Source of the DNA: Polytrichum commune
Taxonomy: Eukaryota; Streptophyta; Polytrichopsida; Polytrichales; Polytrichaceae
Length of the DNA stretch: 64,000 bases
Direction: 5' to 3'
Assembly: GCA_950295325.1 (NCBI GenBank)
Contig: OX485806.1
Location: 19,034,001 to 19,098,000 of the forward strand
Shown here: positions 36,541-48,249 of the stretch, piece by piece
How positions within the stretch are numbered: position 1 is the first letter of the stretch
How the letters are laid out: every line of letters begins with the position of its first letter
Program-made: the position numbers and the translations under genes
Notes under the pieces: model-generated
Database searches by the model: none
Told to the model about the DNA's origin: nothing
The model's input: only the letters and a program-made list of their open reading frames with translations

Positions 36541-39219
36541 CTAATTTAGTTAGCCTCCATAATGAGGAGTGCTATCCACTGAGCTATGACATGCTTGATT
36601 GTTGTGCCCAAGGTGGGCAAATTAGAAGGCGGCAACTTGGATAAATGAGGAGGCGGCATGTGGATGTGAGGAGCCGACTAACTTGTATTCTCTGTATTCT
36701 ATAATGAAAAAATAGTTTGGCAACATTTTATCTTACATGTGACCACTTTAGAGACATGACACAACCAATATTGGCATTAAACTTGGTTTTCATTGGCATA
36801 TGACCCATGTAGAATCCGATAATGATGTTGTCCACTCACACAACATGATTGAACAATAAAAGAGTTCCCCCTTATAACACCACATTGGGAAGTAGAGAAT
36901 CTTCAATTCCAGAGCCTAGATCGACACCTTCCTCAACTCTAATTTTCAGTGATTTCAAATTCTTTGGTTCTCATTCGTAATTGTTAACCTACTCAAGCTT
37001 CTAATGCTCGAATCCACCAGTTAGATGATTCCACATAGCTGGAGATTTCCACATTAGCCTCATCTACCTTAGGGTTGACAAAAACCAAAATTTAGTCGTC
37101 AAACTCCAATGGCAATCTTGTTCGCATGATTGGAGTCTATGTTTAGTAAGGCCGATGCACATGGCCTACATGAGAAAGAGGTTAGAGAAAGACATCTGAT
37201 GGAATGAAGAGCAAATACCCAATAAAAGTGAAGTGGTTCGGAGTTCAAAACATGTGGGCCAACAATTGATCCCCAAAACATTTACAAATCCAAATTCTAG
37301 ATTTTGTACCCTACACTACACCACCTACTCATATGTCGCCATGTGGCACATCTGGAGATCAAGACTTTAAGTACACAATGGAAGGATCATGAATGTATTG
37401 ATCACTTTTGGGATTATGGTATAATGTTCCATTCCACATTTATTATTGATAAAAAAAATCATGAACAACACACGCAATTGCTTTATAGGTTCATTTGAAT
37501 TAACCAAATCTAGCATTAGCTTAGGAACGACAAGATTCTTGGTTAGAGCTCCAAGTGTAATGTGCCCAGGGTGGACTCTTCATACCACATATGAACTAAC
37601 GTGAGTGTAAGGAGGGGCATTGTTTAAGGCATCACCATACTAGATAATATATTACTTTTCTCTAGAGTGTACATTTAAAAAGGTTGTTAAGAATGTTGAA
37701 GTAAAGGTAGATATACAAAAGAGGGTCCTAGGGTTCAGAGAAAAAATTGACAATAAATGTGTTAGTTTCATTCACCTCACGTTTTCATTCAATTTTGTCA
37801 TATGGTAATAAGCCTTAATGACTATCTTGTTCATTCTTGATTGGATGACTTATTTAAGTAAACCTAGACATATTTTCAAAATTTGGACTTTTTGATTGTT
37901 TCAATTCTATGGGCTAATAAATAATGAACATGAAAGTATAATCAAATCAAGTACTAGAAGACTGTCATAATCATCTCTACACATTTTATTGGAGGATCTT
38001 ACCATACAATCCTATCATAAATCCTATGATAGAATTCAACATGTTATAATTCTAGACTTGGACTTCCAGTTTTACTTATATATGAGATTTGGGGTTTTTG
38101 GGTTCTACGTTTTTACAAACTGGAGGCTCGTGGAGCGCTCATGGGCTCCCTTAAGTTTTGCTCTTTTAGATTGTGGCTAAGTTATTGCGCTCTTTTGTCT
38201 TTGTTTGTTTGATGTGATCATCAAGTTACATGCTATGGAGGAAAAAATGTTCTATGAATTTCTTATTGGAAAGTGAAAGTGGATTTTATATGTGATAAAT
38301 GACTATTTAATTCAAGATTTCTATTTTGTATATGTAATGGAGGCATTTATTAAAATACATTGAAAAGCTTAGTATAAATACATGAGTTCATTTTCTAGCC
38401 TACAGTTAATACATAGTCATTTCATTTTATTTCTTCTATAAACTTCTTGTAAATATGGGGTTTAATTTCATAGCGAACCACGCACGTCATTTAGGTGTCC
38501 AATGAAGAGTCCACCCCCCAGGTGTAATGTTAAGTGCACATTCATGGCTCAGTAGGATACCTCTCATCTTGATTGATTGATTAATTTTATTCATTTTTTA
38601 TATAAAAAAATTCAATATGTTTCACAAGGTGTTGGAATGCAAGGAGTCAAGGGTGAGTTTACATGTAGGCTGCTCACCCACCATATTCTAGTGTTAATAA
38701 GGTTAAACCAGCCCAAATGTAGAGGAAATCTAGTGGGGCAGGGTTCGTATGTGTCAACTAGCTACTCCCATCTTCTCAAATCCAGGCCCACCTACTAACC
38801 TTCTCCTCCAGGTTAAAACCTCATCTTCCTTCTGAAATGGGTCTTCAATCCTTTGGTGACTAACACTTGTAGATTACAAGTTCTTTAGTGGGGCACATGG
38901 AAATCTAGCAGCCTGTGTCCACAGCCCTCCACATTCTAGTGGCCTGCCAAAATGCATGGTCGGATGGTAGTGTGTGCTTAACTACATGCAAAAACCTCTG
39001 ACCAACTATTTTCTAGAGTCTTGTGGGCGAGCAGCCTGCATGGAAACTCAACTTAACTCAACCACCATTGGACGCAAACTGGCATAGACATTGATTCTAG
39101 TGTTATGGATTATTGAAGCACCAAAGTGACTTGTGACCTCATGCATTTTGAACAGAGTAGCCAAACATACAACAAAGTGAATGGACCAGGTATTCTACTG
39201 CTTAAAATTTTGCTTGATA
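36541..39219. other. intergenic stretch, no gene seen
   Basis: AT-rich with scattered stops in all frames. A 'gtgagctatgacatgc' stretch at 36575 resembles a tRNA 3' half by chance only; no cloverleaf can be drawn. Confidence 0.4.
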
Positions 39220-39293
39220 CAAAATGGATTATCTTACTCTCATGATGCAAGAGTCAAGGGACGTGCATCATGAGAGTAAGATAATCCATTTTG
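39220..39293. repeat. perfect 30-bp inverted repeat (short hairpin)
   Basis: The arm 39220-39249 is the exact reverse complement of 39264-39293, with a 14-nt loop (39250-39263). Its core is cttactctcatgatgca / tgcatcatgagagtaag. No neighbouring TIR or target duplication is evident. Confidence 0.9.
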
Positions 39294-41940
39294 CGATCAC
39301 TGTCTTCTGTATTGTTTGGTGGAGAGCCTTTCTTTTTATTACATTCTATTAATCAAGGATTCAAACCCTAGACTATATAGGCACCAAGGGACTCACCTCC
39401 ACCACACACAAAAATGCCACAAGGTGACTTCAACCCTACACCAAATTCAATAAATTGAAACCAATCTTTGGTCCCCAAGTCCAGCCTTAACCATCCTCTA
39501 TACCCTAGAGCCCACCACCTAAAATTGGGAGTAGCTCGTGAGCAAAGAGGCTCTTCATTCATGCTTGTTTCTGTTGTAAGTCGGCATTATGCTATTACTT
39601 TTACAAAATTTTATCAAATACAAGTGGGAGATTTTAATGGATTGATTGGGAAATGGAATATTGCGAATGATGAAAAATTGCAGGGATAGATGTCCAAGAT
39701 TAAGGAGCATGGATGAATGAGAAGTTGAGGGATGAGAAGTTGGATGATTGAAATCTATATAGGAGAAAGAGGGTCACTAAGTGATTTTTACATAGACAAG
39801 GAGACTTTAGTCTACATTTGATATGACTTGAGACTTCTAAAATTGTCTCTTGGTATTATTTATAAATAGGGCTCAAGGGAAGGAGAACACATGTTATGTT
39901 TTGTGTGTGTCTTCACGTTAGGAGGTGAGCCTTTAGATTAATAAATGATTGCTTATTCATGTGGTAAGTTTCAGGTCAGATTTTGGGATTGTGAATAATT
40001 TGACGTGCTTGAGTAGAAGTTCATTACGATGTTGGAATATAAAGATCCTTATTGTGCATACATTGTGATAGTCAAAGTTGCATAGCTTTGACTTCAAATT
40101 TCAAGTTTCGTAGAAGATCAAAGGACAATTCAAGCTTGAGGGCACATCCGACGAGCGGCAGTTGCATCATGTGAAGTTGAATTTATCTCTTGATGTCCAA
40201 CTTGTGGATAAACTGCACCTCACATGATACAACTTTCACTCAAATGCATTGCCTCAAACTTCAATATGTATAATTGAAGTGGGTTTCCATAGTTTGATGT
40301 GTGAAGAAGCAGACACATGAAAACAATAAAAAGAAGAAGAAGTGGAAACAATCATAATCTTCAATCATCAATATTCAACAATGGAAACGATGCAAATAAG
40401 GAGAGACAGAAATTTGATATTTCGGTAATACAAAATTCCATTACATCTAGAAGATGACAGCTTGAAAGCATTGGAGCACAAGAATTGGTGAGCTTATGGG
40501 AAGTGAGCGCATCTTGTCACTAGGTCTGGACGAATTCAATATTATTTTGTTTGATCTACAGATCTAGGGCAGAACTGGATGAAAATAAGAAAATTTGTCA
40601 TTGGCCACCTCCAAATTAATCAGCTCTCCAACTGAGATTCACATCTTGTAACACAAACCTCAATTATCACCTCCTTGATTCTATACATTTCTTCCTGACC
40701 ACAATGGAAATGAATAAAGATCACATGTGATGCTCTTCGTTCCATCTTCACAAGCCTGATCTCATGAAACCCACTATTTGCACAGTTTTGCACCCAGTTT
40801 GTGAAGGACCATGAGTTCATAACTTTTTGGGGTTGAGATCAATTGCACCAATTTTCAATTCAATCCAGCCATACGATTGATTTATATTGTTGGCTTCATG
40901 ACATGCACCATAGGCATGTCAATGAGTTATTTCAGATGACAAGAGTACACTTTGGAAACAGTCGTCAGTCAAGGTCTCCCGGTCTGAATCAGAAGTCAAT
41001 TTCTTATAAAACAACTCCCATTTTGTCACAAATATATGCTCAACTGCGTGCATGGTACAATGTGAATAGTGTGGAGGTGACAGCTAATTTCACGGTGGTC
41101 AGTACTTTATTTACTGTGATTACACTTTATTTACCGCAAGCTACATACATTAGTCAAGTCAGAATGCAAGGGAGGATTGTATGGTATATAATGAATTCAA
41201 CTGTCACAAATCACTACAAGCACTGTGAGTCCTGGACAATTGATCTGTATCATTGATAAATTGTCCTGCCTCTTTGGAATTTCCTACAAATCTATCTCAA
41301 TGATAGATTTGCATGTTTTTGTCTCACCCACTTGGGTTGATTGTCTAAGACTCATGTGTTGGTAGTTGTGTGCATGCCTTTTTTATCCTCCTCTGCAAGT
41401 AATTTTTAAGACTTTGACAACCATCAACTCATCCTTGACATGTTACCAACCTCACATGTGGACCTCATATGGTGGACACTTATATATATCAAGTGGTACA
41501 TGACAAGGTTTGCAATTAGGAGTGGACATCAAAACAAACATGCGTTACAATGAAATTTGTCCATTTGCTCGCAATGTATTAACCATTCAAGAGTCAACAC
41601 AATTGGGAGGACCTATGTGATCATTTAAAGAAGAAAAAGAATATTCACTTTGACTTCCTATTGTTTTAAAATATCAACGCCTATTTGAAACCTAAAGTGA
41701 CAATCTGCGTGATTGACAATGCCTAACCAGATGAGACAATTCCCAATTTGATCCAAAAGCCACAATTGTGTTTAGAGAGTTGTGCACTGCTGCTGTTACA
41801 CCATAACCTGGGTGTGATGGCCAATGCTGAGTGATTAGAGTTATCTGCTCTCTACATAAAGCAGTGACACAGATTACACATGTTATCTGATCAGTTATGA
41901 GCACATTCAAAAAGATGCATCACCGATTTGACCTTGTAAT
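39294..41940. other. intergenic stretch, no gene seen
   Basis: The longest open stretch (40843-41256) has no ATG start or motif. A relative of the dispersed repeat at 24600 lies near 41520-41650. Confidence 0.4.
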
Positions 41941-41945
41941 AATAC

Positions 41946-42022
41946 CAGTATGACCTTCCAGTGGAACGAAGTTGACCATTCAATAGAACCAATTTGAGTT
42001 TTCAGTAGAACTAACTTGACCG
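41946..42022. repeat. three degenerate ~23-bp tandem units upstream of the Lsi2-like gene
   Basis: The units are ccagtggaacgaagttgacc, caatagaaccaatttgag and cagtagaactaacttgacc. They lie about 310 bp before the start codon. Confidence 0.5.
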
Positions 42023-42328
42023 ATGTGAGGTTGTAATAGAGGTTGAGTGGTAGACATGAATATGCACCGTCCGGCAGACTAATTACCTTTTGGAATAGAA
42101 TTCCATACAAAACTCTTCATCATTCCTACACAGCACCATCTCTGCTGTTGTAAGTTCACCTGAGGTGTGTAAACGTATTACTTGCAATTAGACTCTCAGT
42201 AGCTCTAGATAAACAACTATATTCTGCTCTGTTCTTCGTTGTTGTAGTGAATTCTGCTCATAGCTGAGAGAAAGGGAGTGTAGATCTGAACTTACACAGA
42301 ATAATTCCTCCAAGGCAAAATCTCTGAG

Positions 42329-44867
42329 ATGGCATGGGCATCAAAACAGAAGGTCATTTTAGGATGCTTAGCCTTTGCAACATGGTGTGTGCTAGTACTC
42401 TTTCCAGCAGTTCCTGTTCTTCCCATAGGTAGGAGCGCAGGCTCATTAGTAGGGGCAGTCCTCATGGTTGTGTTTGAAGTCCTCTCCCCAACTGAAGCAT
42501 TCAATTCACTCAACTTACCCATCCTGGGCCAAAAATTTGGAAGTATGATTCTCACCATATACCTTGAAAGAGCAGATCTACACATGCATTTACAAACTGC
42601 CCTGTCCTGGAGGACCTGGGGCAGGAAGGACTTTCTCTGCAGGCTGTGTCTCCTTGCAGCGATTTCCAGTGCTCTGTTCACAAACGACACCACCTGCTTG
42701 ATTCTCACTCAGTTTGTTCTCAAGTTTTGCAGAGACAGAGATATGCCTCCTTTACCCTTCCTGATTGCCCTGGCTACCAGCTCCAACATTGGCTCTGCTG
42801 CTACCTCAATTGGGAACCCTCAGAACCTTGTAATTGCGTCGCAGAGTAACAATATCGCCTTTGGAGCATTCTTGAAAGGATTACTGCCTGCTGTGATGGC
42901 AGGGCTGGCGGCAAACACACTAGGCTTGTTGGCTGTTTATTGGAGACTTCTTTCAGAAACTAGCTCATCACCCAATCCAGAAGAACCTTGGGTCGCTAAT
43001 ATAGAGCTTCAGGATGATGTGCAGGAGGTGAGATTGAATGCTACAGAGAGTACGTTACTTCCATCAACTTCAACTGAGCCCCCAATTGATCCCAGGGCTA
43101 ATTCGTCAAGGCAACACCAGCTCTTGCAGGCATGGAGATTGTTAAAACTACAGAGAAGGAGAATGTGGAAAAGTTGTGTGTATCTTGTGACACTTGGGAT
43201 GCTTGGTGCTCTGTTGGCTGGGTTGAGTGTGCCTTGGACTGCCATTACAGTGGCTGTGCTCCTCATGGTATTGGACTTTCAAGATTCCAGTCCAACTCTT
43301 GACAAGGTGATTTTTATTTGTTTCAAATATTTCACAGTTATGTTACATTACCAGCTGCAACAGTCAGACCTCTTTAATGATTTATTTTTTGTAATTTATG
43401 TCTACAAAAGATGATTAACCACTGCTCAAGGCTCAAGGCACTGGCAAGTATGGGGGGAGTCAATGTCTCCACACTGGTTGAGGTAGATGGGTCTTGAATG
43501 GTTACTTTTTTCCGACTAAGTTAGCCCACTTCTCCTAGGATACGAAGCAGACGATGGTTAGCAGATCCAAGTTAAGGTTCGTAGGCACTGTCCTCATAAT
43601 TTTTGGAGCTCATATGGATATCTCATTTATTATCAAAGTGGAAGACATAAACAAAAAATGAATATGGAACCGAAGGGAATACAACACATATACGTCCCCC
43701 CAACTATGTCAACTATCGAACCTAGAGTGGTTATCATATTTTGAACACGCAATTCAATCTCTTTTAATCACATGATACCTTTTTAGTGTCCGTTCTTGGA
43801 GCCATACCAAACCACATACCACTCAAATATAGGTGTCCTAATAAGAAACATAACCAAATTTAAGGGAATATCTACCTTAATTAGCAATATTAGATTATGA
43901 TATATGTGCATTGTTGTATTCTCCCAGGTTCCATATTCCCTACTCGTATTATTTTCAGGCATGTTCATCACCATAGAAGGTTTCAACAACACGGGGACAC
44001 CCACGCAGCTTTGGAATGTTGTGGAGCCATATGCCCATATCAATACCGCGAGTGGTGTGACAGTTTTATCTCTTATTGTGACTGTAATGTCCAATGTAGC
44101 ATCTAACGTACCAACAGGTATTTATTCTCTGACCCTATTTCTTTTCGGTTCTATATTATCATACTTAATGGTCACTTACGGACACCCCATGTGATGAAAC
44201 AGGAATGAAATTTTCCAGGTGCCACACATGATTTATTACCTCTCTCAACCAATTCCACCATGTCACATGATACTTAGAAATTTAAGCCTTCATGGTTGGA
44301 TGGATCATGTGACATGTTAATGTATAAAACTGACATTCATCATGCTAAAGAGCCATAAACACAGAATTATAGGAGTGCCTCGGACCACAAGGTGATCTAA
44401 CTTTGAGCAGAATTTCCAGATTGTGTCGCTAAATGGGGATTATTCAGACATTTTAGTCTGATAACGACCGGGTAGGTGTAAAGAGATGTGTTCATAGTAC
44501 ATCTGGATTATTTTTTACCATTCACAGATGCACTTTTATATTGACGTTGGTCTAAAGATCTATTAGACTGATTAGAGATTTGAGTTATGTTTTCTGTGCA
44601 GTTTTGCTTCTGGGCCCAAAACTCGCAGCCTCTGCAGCAGGGATTGGTGTGAGTGTTAAAAAGGCCTGGTTCATCCTGGCATGGGTAAGCACAGTTGCAG
44701 GGAATTGGACACTCGTAGGTTCGGCAGCGAATTTTATTGTTTGTGAACAAGCTCGGCATGCTCGCGGGACAACTCCCTACGACCTCACTTTCTGGAATCA
44801 CTTGTGGTTTGGGTTTCCATCGACAATCGTAGTGATTGCAGTCGGCCTTCCCCTCATACATGGCTGA
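42329..44867 (+). CDS. Lsi2-like silicon (silicic acid) efflux transporter
   Basis: Three exons (42329-43306, 43928-44117, 44602-44867) join to 477 codons, close to the ~470 aa of the Lsi2 family. The family belongs to the ArsB/NhaD ion-transporter superfamily and exports silicic acid (sometimes arsenite) across the plasma membrane by proton antiport. Exon 1 carries repeated hydrophobic helices and the conserved SNIGSAATSIGNPQNLVIAS motif near residue 155. Exon 2 has YSLLVLFSGMFIT and SNVASNVPT. Exon 3 supplies LLLGPKLAASAA, STVAGNWTLVGSAANFIV and the DLTFWNHLWFGFPST block near the C-terminus. The second intron splits the codon after VPT. All splice sites are GT-AG. The gene looks intact; whether it moves silicon, germanium or arsenite is inferred from the family. 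Confidence 0.93.
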
Positions 44868-45489
44868 GTTCTTTGAAAGTGAGGCAATTATTTGGAACTT
44901 TCTAGTGGCCATGGCTATGGCTAGAATTGCAAATGACTTTTTGAGTCATTACCAATCTGATACATTGCTTAAGGTACTGAGGCCTTAAAGTGACACTTTA
45001 AGAAAAAAATTCTATTCCAGGACAGTTAAGTAGTTTGGAAAATTTTCAAAAAAATTCATAGATCTATTAAAAAAATCCAACACAATAACAAATTCATATG
45101 CAACATACAAAACTTCTCAAAGCCATCTTAAAGAAAGAGTTTTTTTACTGTCAACTAAGGGAGTCTATTGATGTTGGATTGCTAGGATTAAGGAAATGGC
45201 CATGGCCTAAGGTTCTGAAATAAATGATCCTTTAACAAGTCTATATAGAACTAGGATCAAACCAGAACAATATTTGAAAAGTGTAGCGTCAATTGGTAAT
45301 ACCCAATGGCTCTACCAGTACCAACGCAGAAGTCACAAAATGTAATGAAATCCCAATGGGATTCTTGGTTGTAGATCCTATCAGTAAAGGTTGAAATATA
45401 TCCAATCATTTCTTGTCCACGGAACTTGTGATTATCTAAGTTAAATCTAAGGTAGACGTGCCTACATCGCACACAGCAATAATCTGGAA
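44868..45489. other. 3' flank of the Lsi2-like gene
   Basis: I see no further gene or clear polyadenylation signal arrangement in this stretch. Confidence 0.3.
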
Positions 45490-45830
45490 AACTATATTTG
45501 AGTGGTATGTGGTTAGGTGTGGATGTAAAAAGTGGCACCAAAAGGACATGTGTTCAAAAGAGATTACAAAACATGCTCAACATATGCTAACATTCTAGGC
45601 TCAATAGTCAATGCGATTGAGGGACTACATGACCACTTAACAAGCACGTGAATCTTCACTTTGATAATGCATAAGATATTCTTATGAGCTCCGAAACTTA
45701 ATGAGGCACATGGCGACGAGCCCAATTTGGGTTTGCTAATAATCTTGCACTAATCTTGTGTTTCATATCCTACAAGAAGTGCGTGCACAGAGAAAAGTAA
45801 CCATTTAAGACACATCTAGGTTACTGGGTT
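45490..45830 (+). repeat. dispersed repeat Y, copy 2
   Basis: Same-orientation relative of 23825-24190 (gtgtggatgtaaaa, aggacatgtgttcaaaagag, attctaggctcaatagtca, atcttcactttgataatg, atgagctccgaa). Confidence 0.6.
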
Positions 45831-45839
45831 AGCATTCAG

Positions 45840-46207
45840 AATTCAGTGATGCATTTCATCACTATCCAAAACTACTTACAAAAATCTGGAGGAAGTACCC
45901 GGATGCACTTTCCACCATCGCAACCCAGAACTTAAAGGAATGTGGCATTTGGTTCGCATACCAGATTGGCAAGAAATTCTTGCATTGGACAAGCACTGTA
46001 ACAGTTGCGCTTCACTGGGTCTAGTGCCTATCTAGTGTAATCCTTAGTGAAATTTCTAGTGAGAATTGAATGTCACGGTGACATACCAGCTACTAACCAA
46101 TGATTCAGGTGCAACCCTGGAACGAACTTTTTGAAGATGAATTGCACATGTTTAGTGCTATCATCGCTCTTCAAAGCATGGTTGGAATGTACAATGCAAA
46201 ATTGTAG
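45840..46207 (+). CDS. two-exon C-terminal gene fragment, unidentified
   Basis: An acceptor (gttagcattcag, ending 45839) opens a frame that reads FSDAFHHYPKLLTKIWRKYP... and runs to 46018 (CACTGG|GT). A 90-bp intron contains a consensus-like branch point (tactaac, about 46091) and ends gattcag at 46108. The next exon (46109-46207) continues in phase 0 as VQPWNELFEDELHMFSAIIA... and stops. Joined, the tail is about 92 codons, amphipathic and tryptophan-rich. I do not recognise the family. No upstream exon was found, since repeat Y lies immediately before, so it may be a truncated gene or one whose earlier exons are far to the left. Confidence 0.4.
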
Positions 46208-46408
46208 ATTCAACAACAACAATAATTAAGCAGCTTGCCAGTGGAGATGGGCAGTGTCCACGGAGCATAGTGCATATCGGTGAGAGTAGCGCAATTCTGA
46301 GAATTTGGATCCAATTTCTGACTTTCCTAAGCTCGACCTTGTAACCCATAACGTTGGAGAGAAAACTGGAAGATCAGAAGTACAAAAACCCTCTGAACAA
46401 TGGTGAAC

Positions 46409-46567
46409 GCACTTACCTGGGCGGGGTGAATCCATGATCCTGAAGGTGGATGGCCTAGAGGAGCCTGCCCCATTGCACTTCGGGCCGGGTGACTTTAGTA
46501 TCTTCCTGCGGGAGGCATACACGTCATAATTTGTGGCAGAGGGGGCTCGCGTTCGTGCGGCCCTCAC
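46409..46567 (+). ncRNA. U1 spliceosomal snRNA gene (variant or pseudogene)
   Basis: The 5' end carries ACTTACCTGG, the region that pairs with 5' splice sites. Next come a stem-loop I with loop GATCCTGAAG (U1-70K site; canonical GATCAYGAAG, one change), a stem-loop II loop ATTGCACTT (the U1A site), a third stem, the Sm site AATTTGTGG (about 46530), and stem-loop IV with CGCG-TTCG-TGCG. Length ~159 nt fits plant U1. The first two bases are GC instead of AT. I cannot find a good plant USE (RTCCCACATCG) or TATA box at -70/-30, so transcription is uncertain, but stems retain pairing. It is one of normally several U1 loci. Confidence 0.85.
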
Positions 46568-46580
46568 CCAATTGAAACCT

Positions 46581-46641
46581 AAAGTCTGCTTGAAGATGTC
46601 GAAGTCTGCTTGAACATATCGAAGTCTGCTTGAAGATGTCT
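46581..46641. repeat. three ~20-bp tandem units after the U1 gene
   Basis: The unit 'aagtctgcttgaagatgtcg' is repeated three times with minor change. Confidence 0.8.
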
Positions 46642-46768
46642 TGAAGATTTTTAGGAAAACTAAACGAGTATCGGAGATGATGAACCTAGGCGGTTGTTGG
46701 CAACTGATGAATGTGTGGTTCATCTCTGTTTGTAATCATTGGACTTCCCATTAGAATCCATGAACTAT

Positions 46769-47580
46769 GATCGGGGAGAACCGACGGCTAGTTCATTATC
46801 AGCCGATGGATTTCCCCTCATGGCTGGTCCAAATTTCCAACCATCGGATGGCAATCCGACTATAATTTCAATCCTCCGGCAATTAGCCGATGGATCAGAA
46901 AATGTCCCGGAAATGTAGCCGCTTCTTCTTGCGAGTTACTGGATTTGAGCCGGAAGAAGTATTCAAATTTCAAATACTAGCCGATACCCGTGTCTACATC
47001 TTACTTAGAAAGTATGATGCGTGTTGCTATAGAAGGCCCAGACAATGATTTTGATGACATTCTAACAAGTGCTCTAGATCTTTCGAAGGATGCTGCTAAG
47101 TTTCGCTATTTGTATAGCAATCCAGAGCGCTATTTATCTAGGGCATCTGATGATGCACTTGAGGCAGTACCCTAAACCTTAAACTTTTTGAATTATGCAA
47201 CCTTTCCATGACCAAATCCAATTGCTTCTATGAAGAATTGGGGGACCCTTGGCCTTCAAGCAATGAAGGCATTGCTAGGTTCAATTCCTGCCAAGGATAT
47301 TAACTCTTCAAATTTAAAGTTTTGAACATGCCTTTCTTTTCACTTATTCAAGATTTTGTACTAAGAAATGATTTCTAATAACTTTTCATACATTTTTAAA
47401 ACAATTAGTGCCGATATGAATTCCATTTAATCGGATATTGACCAATGAAAATATGAAAATATAGGCAATTGGCCGATTGATTTTACAAAAGACCGGCTCT
47501 TGCCGATGTAAATTGGAAAAAATCCGACCCTTTGTAGCAACTACCGGCAATTAGCCACTAAGGCTTCAAAAACTTCCCGA
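46769..47580 (+). mobile_element. hAT-like non-autonomous element sharing ends with MITE family X
   Basis: The left end GATCGGGGAGAACCGACGGC resembles the left end of family X copy 4. The right end (caaaaacttcccga) resembles its right end (caaaaatctccccga). Subterminal motifs 'agccgatgg', 'ccggcaattagcc' and 'gccgatgtaaa' recur at both ends, a habit of hAT elements. In the middle, 61 codons (46990-47175) include MRVAIEGPDNDFDDI and RYLYSNPERYLS; the first phrase resembles the extreme C-terminus of plant hAT transposases. There is no clear 8-bp target duplication, so the family call is tentative. Confidence 0.45.
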
Positions 47581-48249
47581 ACTCTGTCCATGAAACCTAG
47601 ATGCATTAAATTATCTTCCACACAAATTATGATTATCTTCTCCCACATCTGCCAGGTTTAGGTATGGGAGTGTCAAGGAGAGAAATAGAATATGATGAAA
47701 CTCCGATGATGATCTTTTCATATTCTCACATTTTCTACATATACTGGGGGAACCTTGAATTGTGGAGTCTGGATTCCGTAACATTATCAAGTAGTAACAT
47801 CATATTAAACATTATGGGACTTTTGGGAGTCCCAAAATTGCAAAACATGTACATTTTGACCAAAATTCTACGTGGGAACGTGAATGGGAACGTGCATGGG
47901 AACTTGCCAAAGATTATGTGCGTGTGTATGGGAACGTAGGAACACGGGGGGGGGGGGGGGGCACTCAATTGGGAACCTCAATACGAGGAGTATGGACGAG
48001 ATTGGGGAACTTCTATGGGAACCATGGCACATGGCTGGGCCATAACGTTCGCCAATGTACACCACTTACACACGATATTCGTGATATTCATAAATAGTTG
48101 CCTGCGTACAAATTTTCACAGCACATACGTACAGTGTCCCACCGCACATGTTTGAAATTGCAGGGAAGTTAGGGTTTAGGGTCCCTACATTGAGGTCTGA
48201 AAATCCATACATTAATGGGACCACACCATGCATGATGATATGACATTGG
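47581..48249. other. intergenic; short tandem and G-tract
   Basis: A 'gggaacgtgaat / gggaacgtgcat' 12-bp repeat (about 47875-47905) and a run of about 18 G (47946-47963) lie here. No gene is seen; further 5' exons of the next gene may be hidden here. Confidence 0.4.

Noticed and set aside
40843..41256. 137-codon open frame
   Set aside because: It lacks an ATG and any recognisable motif; no splice context.
46226..46723. 165-codon minus-strand frame
   Set aside because: It runs antisense through the U1 snRNA and its tandem repeats, so it is a by-product of their structure.
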